This document shows, piece after piece, positions 18,864 to 26,387 of a stretch of DNA of 64,000 nt. The DNA comes from Staphylococcus cohnii subsp. cohnii (GTDB lineage Bacteria; Bacillota; Bacilli; Staphylococcales; Staphylococcaceae), in NCBI RefSeq assembly GCF_002902365.1, contig NZ_PPQC01000036.1, forward strand, positions 62,001 to 126,000, read 5' to 3'. The notes under the pieces are model-generated. The model was not told the DNA's origin. It saw only the letters and a program-made list of their open reading frames with translations, and made no database searches. The translations under genes were made by a program, and so were the position numbers. Within the stretch, counting starts at the first letter, position 1; each line of letters begins with the position of its first letter.

Positions 18864-19931
18864 TTATTCGTTAAGTATGCGTTTGGTTTCTTGTATGATA
18901 TCAGCTATCAATTCAGAAGCTGAACTAGGTTGTGATAACCTAGGGCTTTGTCCACTCCATAGATGTGTCCATTGCTCATTACCTAAGTCAGCTGCGGTTT
19001 TACGAATATTTTTTGTCAATTGGTTTTGTATAGGATAATCTGGAATGTCATCATCATAACCTTCCATCTTGTGTATAAATTCATTATCGATACCTCTAGC
19101 TGGTTTACCTGTAAAAACTTTGGTGATGACAGTATCTGTTTCTTTACTTTGCTGTATTGCATTTTTATATAAAGCTGAAGCACCACTTTCTTCTGAAGTT
19201 AAAAAAGCTGTTCCCATTTGTACAGCTTCGGCACCTAACACCATACTTGCAACAACGCCACGTCCATCCATAATGCCACCTGCTGCTATCACTGGAATAG
19301 ATACATTATCTACAATTTGTGGTACCAATGACATGGTACCAATTAATGGTGTGTGATCACCTGAAGTTACAGTAAAAGAACCTCTATGCCCACCTGCTTC
19401 ACTACCTTGAGCGATGATTGCATCCATTCCAGCACTTTCATTAGCTTTCGCTTCTTCCACTGAGGTTGCTGTTCCTATCACAGTAATCTGACGCGCTTTC
19501 AATTTTTTAATAATATTTTGATTTGGTATTCCAAAAGTAAATGAAACGACAGGAACCCCTTTTTCGATTACCATATCTACAGATTCATTAAATTGCTGTT
19601 CTTCACTAATATCAATCACAGGTTCTTCTAGATTCAAAGCTTTTCTATAGGGTTTTAACCATGCATTCATGTGTTCTACATTTTCCGGAATATATAATTG
19701 CTCACTTGGAACAAATAAGTTAACTGCAAAAGGTAAGTCAGTTAATTCTTGAATATATGTTATTTCTGAATCTAACTTCTCTGAATTAAAATATCCTGCC
19801 CCAATTGTACCAAGACCTCCACTATTACTAACAGATGCTACTAATTCAGGCGTTGTACTACCTGCCATACCTGCCTGAATAATAGGAAGTTTGATATTCA
19901 ACATTTGGGTTACTTTTGATGAAAAGTGCAT
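18864..19931 (-). CDS. Nitronate monooxygenase-like FMN enzyme (NPD family)
   Basis: This 355-residue TIM-barrel flavoprotein belongs to the 2-nitropropane dioxygenase/enoyl-ACP reductase II (FabK-like) family. Visible FMN-site motifs are [22 protein letters not shown] at the start (broken here as [10 protein letters not shown] and STTPELV), [14 protein letters not shown] in the middle, and [15 protein letters not shown] with [11 protein letters not shown]. The His of GGHRG is the catalytic residue in nitronate monooxygenases. I start it at 19931, 8 nt after AAAGGAG. Either nitronate detoxification or another flavin reaction is possible. Confidence 0.85.
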   Translation of the reverse strand: MHFSSKVTQMLNIKLPIIQAGMAGSTTPELVASVSNSGGLGTIGAGYFNSEKLDSEITYIQELTDLPFAVNLFVPSEQLYIPENVEHMNAWLKPYRKALNLEEPVIDISEEQQFNESVDMVIEKGVPVVSFTFGIPNQNIIKKLKARQITVIGTATSVEEAKANESAGMDAIIAQGSEAGGHRGSFTVTSGDHTPLIGTMSLVPQIVDNVSIPVIAAGGIMDGRGVVASMVLGAEAVQMGTAFLTSEESGASALYKNAIQQSKETDTVITKVFTGKPARGIDNEFIHKMEGYDDDIPDYPIQNQLTKNIRKTAADLGNEQWTHLWSGQSPRLSQPSSASELIADIIQETKRILNE

Positions 19932-19983
19932 GTAAAACACTCCTTTCATTAAAAACAATAACTTAAATTTTATGACTATAGTT

Positions 19984-21003
19984 TTATTTTTTATTATAAG
20001 CTTGCATTTGTGCTTCTAATTTCTCTTGCTCTTGTTCGTCCATCTCATCTTCAATTTCCATACCTAGCATTTCTTCAATCAAGTCCTCATGAGAAACAAT
20101 GGCATCTGTCCCACCAAATTCATCTAATACAATTGCTAAATGTTTACGTGACACAGTCATTTTTCTCAGAACCCATTCTGCTCTATTATGCTCATTCACA
20201 AATAAAGGTTCTGAAGTATATTGTAAAATATTGTTTGCTTTTTCTTTACTCCATGCTAGCAAATATTTTGAATGGAAGATGCCAATAATATGGTCGATAT
20301 CACCATCATATACTGGATAACGTGTATACGGATTCGTCACTACAGTATCGTACGCGTCTTCATAAGATATATCAGCCGGAAATGCAGTTACATTAATCCT
20401 TGGTGTTGTATCGATATTTGTTATTTTTAATTGTTCAAAATCCATAACACCTTGAATTCGATTTCGTTCCATTTCATTGAAAGCACCTTCACTACCTGCA
20501 ATCGTAACCATCTGTCTAATCTCTTCTTTTGATAATCGTTGTTGATCTTCTTGCCCTTTAGAAAGTAAATTATTGATCATATCTGTTAACCAGTTTAACA
20601 ATTTCGTAACTGGTTTAAATACTGTGACAAAAAATGAAATCGGTGTATAAACCAATCTAGACATGCGATCTGGATAAGTTGCAGCAACAGATTTTGGAAT
20701 CACTTCAGAAATAATGATAATAGCAACCGTGGTAATTGCGGTAGCTACACCAACGTTCATTCCAATATCCACTGCTAATACTGTCACTAATGTAGGCAAA
20801 ATAATATTCGCAATATTATTTCCAATTAAAATTGTAGTAATAAATTCACTGGGTTTAGTAAGTAGTTTTGATAATTTAGCAGACTTTTTATCTCCATTTT
20901 CAGCTTCAGTTTGTATTTTCATCCTATTTGCAGCAGTTAAAGCTGTTTCACTACCAGAAAAGAAGAATGAAGCAAATAAAAGTATGATTATAGCTATAAT
21001 CAT
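19984..21003 (-). CDS. CNNM/CBS-domain membrane protein (CorB/HlyC-like), short form
   Basis: This 339-residue protein has an N-terminal DUF21/CNNM transmembrane domain ([14 protein letters not shown], then [11 protein letters not shown]) and a CBS pair around residues 195-320 ([40 protein letters not shown]). Family members are implicated in Mg2+ and cation homeostasis. The hemolysin label is historical. It ends in an acidic tail and lacks the extra C-terminal CorC_HlyC domain of many 430-440-residue relatives, which may be normal for staphylococcal orthologues. It lies directly downstream of the ancestral suf operon end and next to prophage attL. Confidence 0.85.
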   Translation of the reverse strand: MIIAIIILLFASFFFSGSETALTAANRMKIQTEAENGDKKSAKLSKLLTKPSEFITTILIGNNIANIILPTLVTVLAVDIGMNVGVATAITTVAIIIISEVIPKSVAATYPDRMSRLVYTPISFFVTVFKPVTKLLNWLTDMINNLLSKGQEDQQRLSKEEIRQMVTIAGSEGAFNEMERNRIQGVMDFEQLKITNIDTTPRINVTAFPADISYEDAYDTVVTNPYTRYPVYDGDIDHIIGIFHSKYLLAWSKEKANNILQYTSEPLFVNEHNRAEWVLRKMTVSRKHLAIVLDEFGGTDAIVSHEDLIEEMLGMEIEDEMDEQEQEKLEAQMQAYNKK

Positions 21004-21123
21004 ATCAGCATAACTCCTTTTTTATTCTATAAAATTTTAAACGATATGTATCAATTCCCTTGTTTTACAATACATAAACGCATTTCTAACTATTAAAATA
21101 GCGTTTTCAAAACAACTATAATA

Positions 21124-21197
21124 AAAAAACACGAAGTGATACATATTTGAATGCCCACATATATAAGGGTATCAAAATCATATCACTCGTGTTTTTT
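21124..21197. terminator. Original sufB (suf operon) terminator, stranded by the prophage
   Basis: AAAAAACACGA pairs with CGTGTTTTTT, reinforced by GTGATA/TATCAC. It lies just past the stranded sufB stop codon (21244-21246) and upstream of the CNNM/CBS gene. Before integration it would have terminated the suf operon. It now stands 40 kb from sufB. Confidence 0.8.
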
Positions 21198-21243
21198 AAA
21201 TTTAATCACTTACTGTAAAACTAAACTATTCGTCATAAATACT

Positions 21244-21267
21244 TTAGCCGATTGAACCTTCCATTTC
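21244..21267 (-). other. Stranded native 3' end of sufB overlapping attL
   Basis: Read on the minus strand this encodes EMEGSIG then TAA, the same seven residues that end SufB at 61710-61733, but with different codons (GGT TCA ATC GGC TAA here, GGC AGT ATT GGA TAG there). It is the chromosomal sufB terminus displaced by integration. The shared 11-mer CCTTCCATTTC (21257-21267) is the attL core. Confidence 0.88.
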
Positions 21268-21366
21268 GACTAAGTTTAAGTTGTTTTGTATTTTTTATAT
21301 TTTTAAAACGCCTTTAAATCAACGTTTTGGAGGGGAGTAAATTTTATAAAAAACACGTATTCAGAT

Positions 21367-21390
21367 AAAATGGTATCAAAAATGGTATCA
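21367..21390 (+). repeat. Direct repeats near attL, candidate integrase arm sites
   Basis: Two copies of AATGGTATCA (within 21367-21378 and 21381-21390) lie 100 nt inside attL. The same pair occurs in the same orientation at 61641-61662, 61 nt inside attR. The arrangement fits arm-type binding sites of a tyrosine integrase or excisionase. Confidence 0.55.
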
Positions 21391-21428
21391 GTACCAATGC
21401 GACCACCTAATCAAATTTATCTTTAATA

Positions 21429-21461
21429 ACTATAAAAAGCCATCTCGTTATGAGACGGCTT
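21429..21461 (-). terminator. Terminator-like hairpin in the prophage left end
   Basis: On the minus strand AAGCCGTCTC pairs with GAGATGGCTT (one wobble) around ATAAC, followed by TTTTATAG. It would stop transcription leaving the prophage towards attL. The surrounding gap 21268-21865 also holds the repeats at 21367, a CCGAAA/TTTCGG hairpin at 21601-21646, small GGTGG-type hairpins at 21693-21760 and no convincing gene. Confidence 0.7.
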
Positions 21462-21806
21462 GTGTGTAATATGTTCGAAAAAGCGAGGTGTGGTTTATTT
21501 ATCACCATGTGTATATAGTAACATTAATTTTATATTGTGCAAACATTAATGTGTACACCTATAACATTGAGTAAGGGTATTTGTATATTTTAAAAGATGA
21601 CCGAAAAAAACGCATAACTAAAGTATTTAGCCGTTTTAACTTTCGGACGGAATAGAACGAAATAGAAACATTTTGACACATATTTGACACGTGACCCACC
21701 TTAATTGGTGGGTTTATTTATGTAAAAAAATAACCACCCAGTGACATGTGTAGGTGGTGGATATAAAAAATTTGAGAAAGGAATTATACATGTAAATAAA
21801 TTATAC

Positions 21807-21842
21807 CACAAAAAACAGGGCAAGCACATAAGTGCCTACCCT
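21807..21842 (-). terminator. Terminator of the homing-endonuclease-like gene
   Basis: On the minus strand AGGGTAGGCAC pairs with GTGCTTGCCCT (with a mismatch and a wobble) around TTAT, followed by GTTTTTTGTGG. It lies 24 nt after the stop codon. Confidence 0.8.
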
Positions 21843-21865
21843 AGTATGATTACGTGGTACATTTA

Positions 21866-23269
21866 TTATAACATTTCTTGTTGGTTAATGTAATCCTCAT
21901 AATACATCCACTTTAGAGGTTCGCCTGTTTCCGGATGTTTTCCAGATACATTTCTTTCTCCTTTGCAAACTTTTGATATAGAATTACTTTTTTTATAACT
22001 CTTCAATCCAGCATACTTAGATGCTTTGGTTAAAGAATCGAATGTTTTCAAGTTATTTAAACATATTACTTTTTTTAAATTATAAGCAGGTTTTTCTTCG
22101 TAAACTCCAAACCTCATTAATAGATTTGCAGTGTTTGTCGAAGAATTTAAATGATACTTTTCAGTTATATTTTTAATTGTATTTCCATTTTTATAATCGT
22201 TTATTATTTCTCTCACGTTTTCATATTTAGATATTTTTTTCATCTGTTTTTTTAGACTCTTCTTATTATAATTACTTATAATGTTTTTTAAACTTGTAGA
22301 TTCTATATTTTTTATAATATATTCCATATCGGATTTACTGCTGTTTACTTCAATATACTCTATTTTCTGCTCATTACAGAAGTTTTTCTTTATTAGATCG
22401 GACTGTTGAATGTTTTCTAACTTACCCCATCTAGTATTCTTAAATTCTTCATAATGCTGTTTCCCGTGCATTTCAATAACAGCATTATATTCTGGTAAGT
22501 GAAAATCAAATCTTTTCTTTGGTAGTTTTTCAAAAACTTTTTGCAACTCGTATTCTATGTTGTTCAACTCTAGCAAAGATATCATAAGTTTTTCTGGATA
22601 AGAAATATGGTTAGAACATTTAATGCAAGAAAAACCTCTATTTACCAATTTGTTCACAGTATACATTTTGATATATAAACAGTTAGGGCATACAGTTTTT
22701 ATTTTGGCATGTGATCCTTTCGTATATTTTTTTGCATCCTCTGGATTATCTAACACTTCTAAAATATCTTTTTCACTATAAAGCCAATTTCCTTTGTGTG
22801 CTATTTTACCCGTTACATAAGGACTTTTAAATCCAGCTTTTACATAGTATTCAGACATTTCAAAAGTTTCATTGTATGTAAGACATAACATCAAATATCC
22901 TTTTTGATTTAAATCACCAATTTCAACTCTAATTTTTTCCAATACTTTATACCCATTAATAATATCATTAACTTCATATTTGTAATCAGATGGATTTCCA
23001 TATATTAAATTCTTAATTTTAATATTTATTAGATTTCCGGTGGAAGTTGTTATGGAGTTGTTGTTGTATTCCAATTTTAATTTGTTTTGTGTTGTTTTAG
23101 GATTGTATTCTTCAAATGTTAGATAAAAGAAATCATTGATATCGTCATATTGAAATTCTACTTTTTCTTTATAACAATTTTTCCAATCTGTATATATTCT
23201 TTTACCATGTTTTCTTGTAGGGAGGTTAGTTAAATCAATATGATTATTCCCTTTTATATATTTTTTCAT
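21866..23269 (-). CDS. Free-standing homing-endonuclease-like protein (Vsr/PD-(D/E)XK-like fold plus NUMOD1-type tail)
   Basis: This 467-residue protein is very rich in Lys, Asn and Ile. It has a zinc-ribbon-like pair (Cys194, Cys197, Cys215, Cys218), then a nuclease core with SYPEKLM (Glu226), RFDFHLP (Asp255) and VIEMHGKQHYE (Glu266, His268). This resembles the Vsr-like nucleases found as phage homing enzymes. Residues about 403-445 (LNNLKTFDSLTKASKYAGL, then ISKVCKGERNVSGKH) look like a NUMOD1 DNA-binding repeat. It sits between the lysis genes and attL with its own promoter and terminator, outside the late operon. No intron is visible in neighbouring genes. A different nuclease role is possible. 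Confidence 0.68.
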   Translation of the reverse strand: MKKYIKGNNHIDLTNLPTRKHGKRIYTDWKNCYKEKVEFQYDDINDFFYLTFEEYNPKTTQNKLKLEYNNNSITTSTGNLINIKIKNLIYGNPSDYKYEVNDIINGYKVLEKIRVEIGDLNQKGYLMLCLTYNETFEMSEYYVKAGFKSPYVTGKIAHKGNWLYSEKDILEVLDNPEDAKKYTKGSHAKIKTVCPNCLYIKMYTVNKLVNRGFSCIKCSNHISYPEKLMISLLELNNIEYELQKVFEKLPKKRFDFHLPEYNAVIEMHGKQHYEEFKNTRWGKLENIQQSDLIKKNFCNEQKIEYIEVNSSKSDMEYIIKNIESTSLKNIISNYNKKSLKKQMKKISKYENVREIINDYKNGNTIKNITEKYHLNSSTNTANLLMRFGVYEEKPAYNLKKVICLNNLKTFDSLTKASKYAGLKSYKKSNSISKVCKGERNVSGKHPETGEPLKWMYYEDYINQQEML

Positions 23270-23286
23270 ATAATCACCTTAAAGTA

Positions 23287-23295
23287 ATTATACCA
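23287..23295 (-). promoter_or_regulatory. Extended -10 promoter of the endonuclease-like gene
   Basis: On the minus strand TGGTATAAT gives an extended -10 element just downstream of the late-operon terminator, 18 nt before the gene's ATG, with an AAGGTGAT ribosome site in between. No good -35 is seen. Confidence 0.5.
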
Positions 23296-23306
23296 TATTT
23301 CTATGT

Positions 23307-23330
23307 AAAAAGGCGGACTAAAGCCCGCCA
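23307..23330 (-). terminator. Main late-operon terminator after endolysin
   Basis: GGCGGGC TTTA GTCCGCC forms a GC-rich stem followed by TTTTTAC on the minus strand, 7 nt after the endolysin stop. It ends the prophage late transcript. Confidence 0.92.
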
Positions 23331-23336
23331 CGAAAG

Positions 23337-24815
23337 TTATTTAATTGTTCCCCATAATGGTCCTAATACATAATTGCTTGTGCCTGGTGTTCCTTGCGCC
23401 GTTCTAATTGGTACATAACGTCTGCCATTGTAAGAATCATATCCCAACCATACGAAGCCGTTTTGGACCATGCACTCGTCATATGTGATAGTTACACCCG
23501 GATTAAGCCAGCCAGTGAATGGACATGTTGTAAATGGTCCAGTGCTTCTCACTGCGATACGTGTACCGCCTACAGTGAATGAAGCGCGCTCTGATTTGTA
23601 ATAGGTATTATAGGCATTAACTTTCCACCCGCCATTATTACTTTTAGTAGCTGGTGTAGAAGCTGAACCTGGCTTATTAGCTACTGTTTTTATAGATGGT
23701 GTTTTACCTTCCATATAAGCACGGATTTCTTTAATCCAAATATCCTTAAGTTTCTTAATAATAGCTTCTGATGGTCTACCTTGAGTTACTGGATTAAATC
23801 CTGTTCTCATTGTTAAACTTCTGTGAGGGCAACTAGTAGGTGAAAATTCTAAATGTAATTTCACTGTGTTACGGTTTGCAGGTAAATTATATTTCTTCAA
23901 TAGTCTAGCTACCTCTTGCAATACTACTTGCTCATTAGCCATAAACTCTTTATCTGATGCACTCATTGATTGACATACTTCAATACCTACTGAGTTCCAG
24001 TTTCCTGATTTCTTACCTACTCCATCTCCAACGTGATAAGCAATCCTATCGGGCTCGATTGCATACCAAATATGCCCTGAATCTGCGTAGATATGAGCTA
24101 TACCATTATTCAATCTGTTTTGGTCTGCACCCTTAAGACTATTTTCATAATCTTTAGCACTAGCTCGACCTGCATCATTATGAATTGTAATAGAAGTAGG
24201 ATTGTGACCACGTTTACTAAAGCTACTCATTCTACTGATATTGTTATGGCTAACACTAATCTTTTTAATTGGTTTACTTGTAGCTGCTTTAGGTGTTGTT
24301 TTCTTAGTCGTACTCGCTTCTTTAGCGTATGGAACCTCGATAAAATGCGTTAATCCATAATAATTGTCCCAACGTGTTAAAGGTTTCTTATTTGCCCAGC
24401 CATTCCAATTTTGCTCGATAATATGGAATTTATTTGTGTCGCCTGGGCTATATACAATCCCAATATGTCCGTATTGAGCATAAGTGCCAGTAGTGAATAC
24501 TGCTATCCAACCCGTTTTAGCAACTGTAGATGGCATGTTTTTGTGAATCTTAAATCCTGTTCCATAACTTTGGTTAATTTGGTCTTTAGCATTTCCCCAC
24601 GGTCTCACTTTATTATCCGTTAACCACAATACATAATCAGTAATTAAATCTTGGCACTGTGCATGGTAGTAACGATCTGCGTCAATGGCGCCAACTTCCA
24701 TAACACCAAATGATGGGTCATAACTCGTAGGCTTTGTAATACGATATGGACTATCCACTGTACCTTTTGCGTAGGCTTGTAGTCGTTGTTCAATTTGTTT
24801 TTTAGTTTTTGCCAT
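23337..24815 (-). CDS. Endolysin, CHAP - amidase_2 - SH3b
   Basis: This 492-residue lysin has the classic staphylococcal three-part layout. The N-terminal CHAP endopeptidase has Cys54 (HAQCQDL) and His117 (YGHIGIVY). The central type 2 amidase spans residues about 195-340 ([30 protein letters not shown] zinc ligands). A C-terminal SH3b wall-binding domain covers about residues 400-492. It cuts peptidoglycan cross-bridges and the MurNAc-L-Ala amide bond at the end of the lytic cycle. The ATG at 24815 is spaced 6-7 nt from AGAGGTG and lies inside the holin gene, so holin and endolysin are translationally linked. The frame is uninterrupted. Confidence 0.95.
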   Translation of the reverse strand: MAKTKKQIEQRLQAYAKGTVDSPYRITKPTSYDPSFGVMEVGAIDADRYYHAQCQDLITDYVLWLTDNKVRPWGNAKDQINQSYGTGFKIHKNMPSTVAKTGWIAVFTTGTYAQYGHIGIVYSPGDTNKFHIIEQNWNGWANKKPLTRWDNYYGLTHFIEVPYAKEASTTKKTTPKAATSKPIKKISVSHNNISRMSSFSKRGHNPTSITIHNDAGRASAKDYENSLKGADQNRLNNGIAHIYADSGHIWYAIEPDRIAYHVGDGVGKKSGNWNSVGIEVCQSMSASDKEFMANEQVVLQEVARLLKKYNLPANRNTVKLHLEFSPTSCPHRSLTMRTGFNPVTQGRPSEAIIKKLKDIWIKEIRAYMEGKTPSIKTVANKPGSASTPATKSNNGGWKVNAYNTYYKSERASFTVGGTRIAVRSTGPFTTCPFTGWLNPGVTITYDECMVQNGFVWLGYDSYNGRRYVPIRTAQGTPGTSNYVLGPLWGTIK

Positions 24816-25284
24816 TGTCAACACCTCTTTGTCCTAGACCTTCATCAGTATCATCTTCTGGTTGTTCTTCATCTTCTAAATGTTTAGCATCGTCTGGATG
24901 TTGACCACCATCTGCTAAAGTTGAATAAAAATCTATTTCATCACTATCATCAGAAAAATCTTCTCTAGTATCATATTCTTTAGGTGTGAATGTGTTTCCT
25001 TCACTTTGATACTCAACTGGATCAACATTTTCATCACGTGGTTTTGTGTAAGTCTGTGTAATGCCACTGTCTTTCATCCCTTTAGTAGTAGGATCGTTTA
25101 TTACTCCGAATGTGACTAATACAGCTAATAATCCATTAATACCATCGCTAAATTGTTCCAGTTGTTCTGTATAGTTTAATCCTAATGCTTGCGTTATATT
25201 GTTAACAAAAAGGACTATCGCCGAAACGATAGCCACCCAAAATGATTTTTTCTTAAAACGAATTTTCCAGTTTATACTCTTCAT
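24802..25284 (-). CDS. Phage holin, phi LC3 family
   Basis: This 160-residue protein begins with the basic segment of phi LC3-type holins ([19 protein letters not shown]). It has two hydrophobic stretches (residues about 15-35 and 50-64) ending in [14 protein letters not shown], then a long acidic Asp/Glu-rich cytoplasmic tail as in staphylococcal phage holins. It forms membrane lesions that release endolysin. Its 3' end overlaps the endolysin start by 14 nt. Confidence 0.93.
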   Translation of the reverse strand: MKSINWKIRFKKKSFWVAIVSAIVLFVNNITQALGLNYTEQLEQFSDGINGLLAVLVTFGVINDPTTKGMKDSGITQTYTKPRDENVDPVEYQSEGNTFTPKEYDTREDFSDDSDEIDFYSTLADGGQHPDDAKHLEDEEQPEDDTDEGLGQRGVDNGKN

Positions 25285-25360
25285 TTAATAACCTCCAAAT
25301 ATAAGACGCTGAGAAACGCCCTGTGTTGCATCGAGAAATGTATTTACCTATCGTTGCGAA

Positions 25361-25389
25361 TAATAAAAAGCCGACACATGAGTGCCGAC
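25361..25389 (-). terminator. Hairpin between DUF2951-like gene and holin
   Basis: GTCGGCAC TCAT GTGTCGGC forms a stem with two wobble pairs followed by TTTTTATTATT on the minus strand. It lies directly after the DUF2951-like stop and 80 nt before holin, so it may attenuate lysis-gene expression. Confidence 0.7.
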
Positions 25390-25788
25390 TTATTTAAAGA
25401 AGATGTTTGCTACCACAGAGATAAGAGGAACTAATACAACACCCGCAAATCCCAACCAGTAGCCAATTACTTCTCTGTTTCCTTTTGCTTCTGCTTCTAC
25501 AGTTCCTTGTAAATTTTTAATTTCTTTCTCATGACTTTTTGTTTCGTATTCTAAATCAGTAACTCTAGTCCCTACTGTTGCTAATGATTCGCTCATTTTT
25601 TCTAAGTGTTTTTCTGATCTAGCTTGTGATTCGAATGCTTTCTCTTGCAGCAATGTCTGTCTATCTACTTTATTCAACAAACTATTAAAATTGTCTGTGT
25701 GTTTGCTATCTACTTCGTTTATGCGTTCATTTAGCTTACCTCTTGATCTTTCCCACTCGTGTCTTAGTACATATTTATTTTCGTCCAT
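25390..25788 (-). CDS. DUF2951-like coiled-coil protein with C-terminal membrane anchor
   Basis: This 132-residue protein starts MDENKYVLRHEWERSRGKL. It has a long amphipathic helix region with a haemolysin XhlA-like arrangement and one C-terminal membrane segment (about residues 113-130). Such proteins sit just before the holin in many staphylococcal phages and may assist lysis. The ATG at 25788 lies within the end of the preceding gene, an overlap of 14 nt. Confidence 0.75.
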   Translation of the reverse strand: MDENKYVLRHEWERSRGKLNERINEVDSKHTDNFNSLLNKVDRQTLLQEKAFESQARSEKHLEKMSESLATVGTRVTDLEYETKSHEKEIKNLQGTVEAEAKGNREVIGYWLGFAGVVLVPLISVVANIFFK

Positions 25789-26197
25789 AAATACCCAAAC
25801 CACCTAAGAAACCGACAAATCCAAGCCATGCTGTGATAGCGATTAACTGTGCTGGCGTTAGCCAATTAAGCGCATTATACACAGCGGCCGAAGCCATTAA
25901 GAAGTGTATGATGGCACTTCCTAACCCACCTATTAACATAAAATGGCTTGAACAATTATTTATAGACCTTTTACCAAACAATAGACTTGATAGAATTAGA
26001 CAAGTGCCGAACACAAGCAGTAACAAACCCCAAATCCAAATAGGCATAACTTCATTTAGCTCTCGGTAGAAATCACTTTCGTTAATAACCTTTTCTTGGC
26101 TTATGAGCCAATAGACACCTCGTATATCTACAAATACACCTAACCCAAACAAAGATAAGGTGGCTAGTTTATCGTGTATTGTGAAGTTTTCGTTCAT
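25775..26197 (-). CDS. Phage membrane protein of unknown function
   Basis: This 140-residue protein has about four predicted hydrophobic helices (near residues 12-32, 50-72, 83-106 and 115-135) and no recognisable motif. It lies between tail and lysis genes, upstream of the XhlA-like gene, so a role in lysis is plausible but not shown. I do not recognise a family. Confidence 0.72.
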   Translation of the reverse strand: MNENFTIHDKLATLSLFGLGVFVDIRGVYWLISQEKVINESDFYRELNEVMPIWIWGLLLLVFGTCLILSSLLFGKRSINNCSSHFMLIGGLGSAIIHFLMASAAVYNALNWLTPAQLIAITAWLGFVGFLGGLGIYGRK

Positions 26198-26221
26198 ACG
26201 TTCACCTACTTTTTATAAAAT

Positions 26222-26252
26222 AAAAAGCCACAACCTATTCGGGTTGCGACTC
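26222..26252 (-). terminator. Terminator at the end of the tail gene block
   Basis: GTCGCAACC pairs with GGTTGTGGC around CGAATA, followed by TTTTTATTTT on the minus strand. It overlaps the last codons of the 50-residue gene at 26235. Confidence 0.7.
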
Positions 26253-26387
26253 TTTCAACTCTTGGTTTTCTCTTGCTAGTTTTTCTAACTCTACCTGTAA
26301 ATTCATAGCGACATCTTGTAATCTTGCCATTTCATTTTGTTGAAAAGCTATTTTCAAATCTTTATCATCTACATTATTTTGTTCCAT
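26235..26387 (-). CDS. Small phage protein, 50 residues, coiled coil
   Basis: The frame starts at an ATG inside the last codons of the S74-type tail gene (14-nt overlap) and encodes MEQNNVDDKDLKIAFQQNEM followed by a heptad-like Leu/Ala-rich helix ending KESQPE. The overlap, frame length and codon use support a real gene. Small proteins in this slot, between tail fibre and holin, are common in Firmicute siphoviruses. No function is assigned. Confidence 0.7.
   Translation of the reverse strand: MEQNNVDDKDLKIAFQQNEMARLQDVAMNLQVELEKLARENQELKESQPE

Noticed and set aside
19984-21003. Truncation of the CNNM/CBS gene by prophage insertion
   Set aside because: The prophage lies upstream of its start, beyond the sufB terminator. 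The reading frame begins and ends normally, and the short form may be the normal staphylococcal length.
21626-21633. TTTAGCCG recurring near attL (also 21243-21250) as a second attachment core
   Set aside because: Only eight bases match and the copy lies in an unrelated hairpin. The 11-bp core shared with sufB at attR, in frame with the duplicated EMEGSIG codons, fits far better.
23337-24815. A group I intron in the endolysin gene, suggested by the neighbouring homing-endonuclease-like gene
   Set aside because: The endolysin frame is continuous with all three domains at normal spacing, and no intron-length interruption is present.
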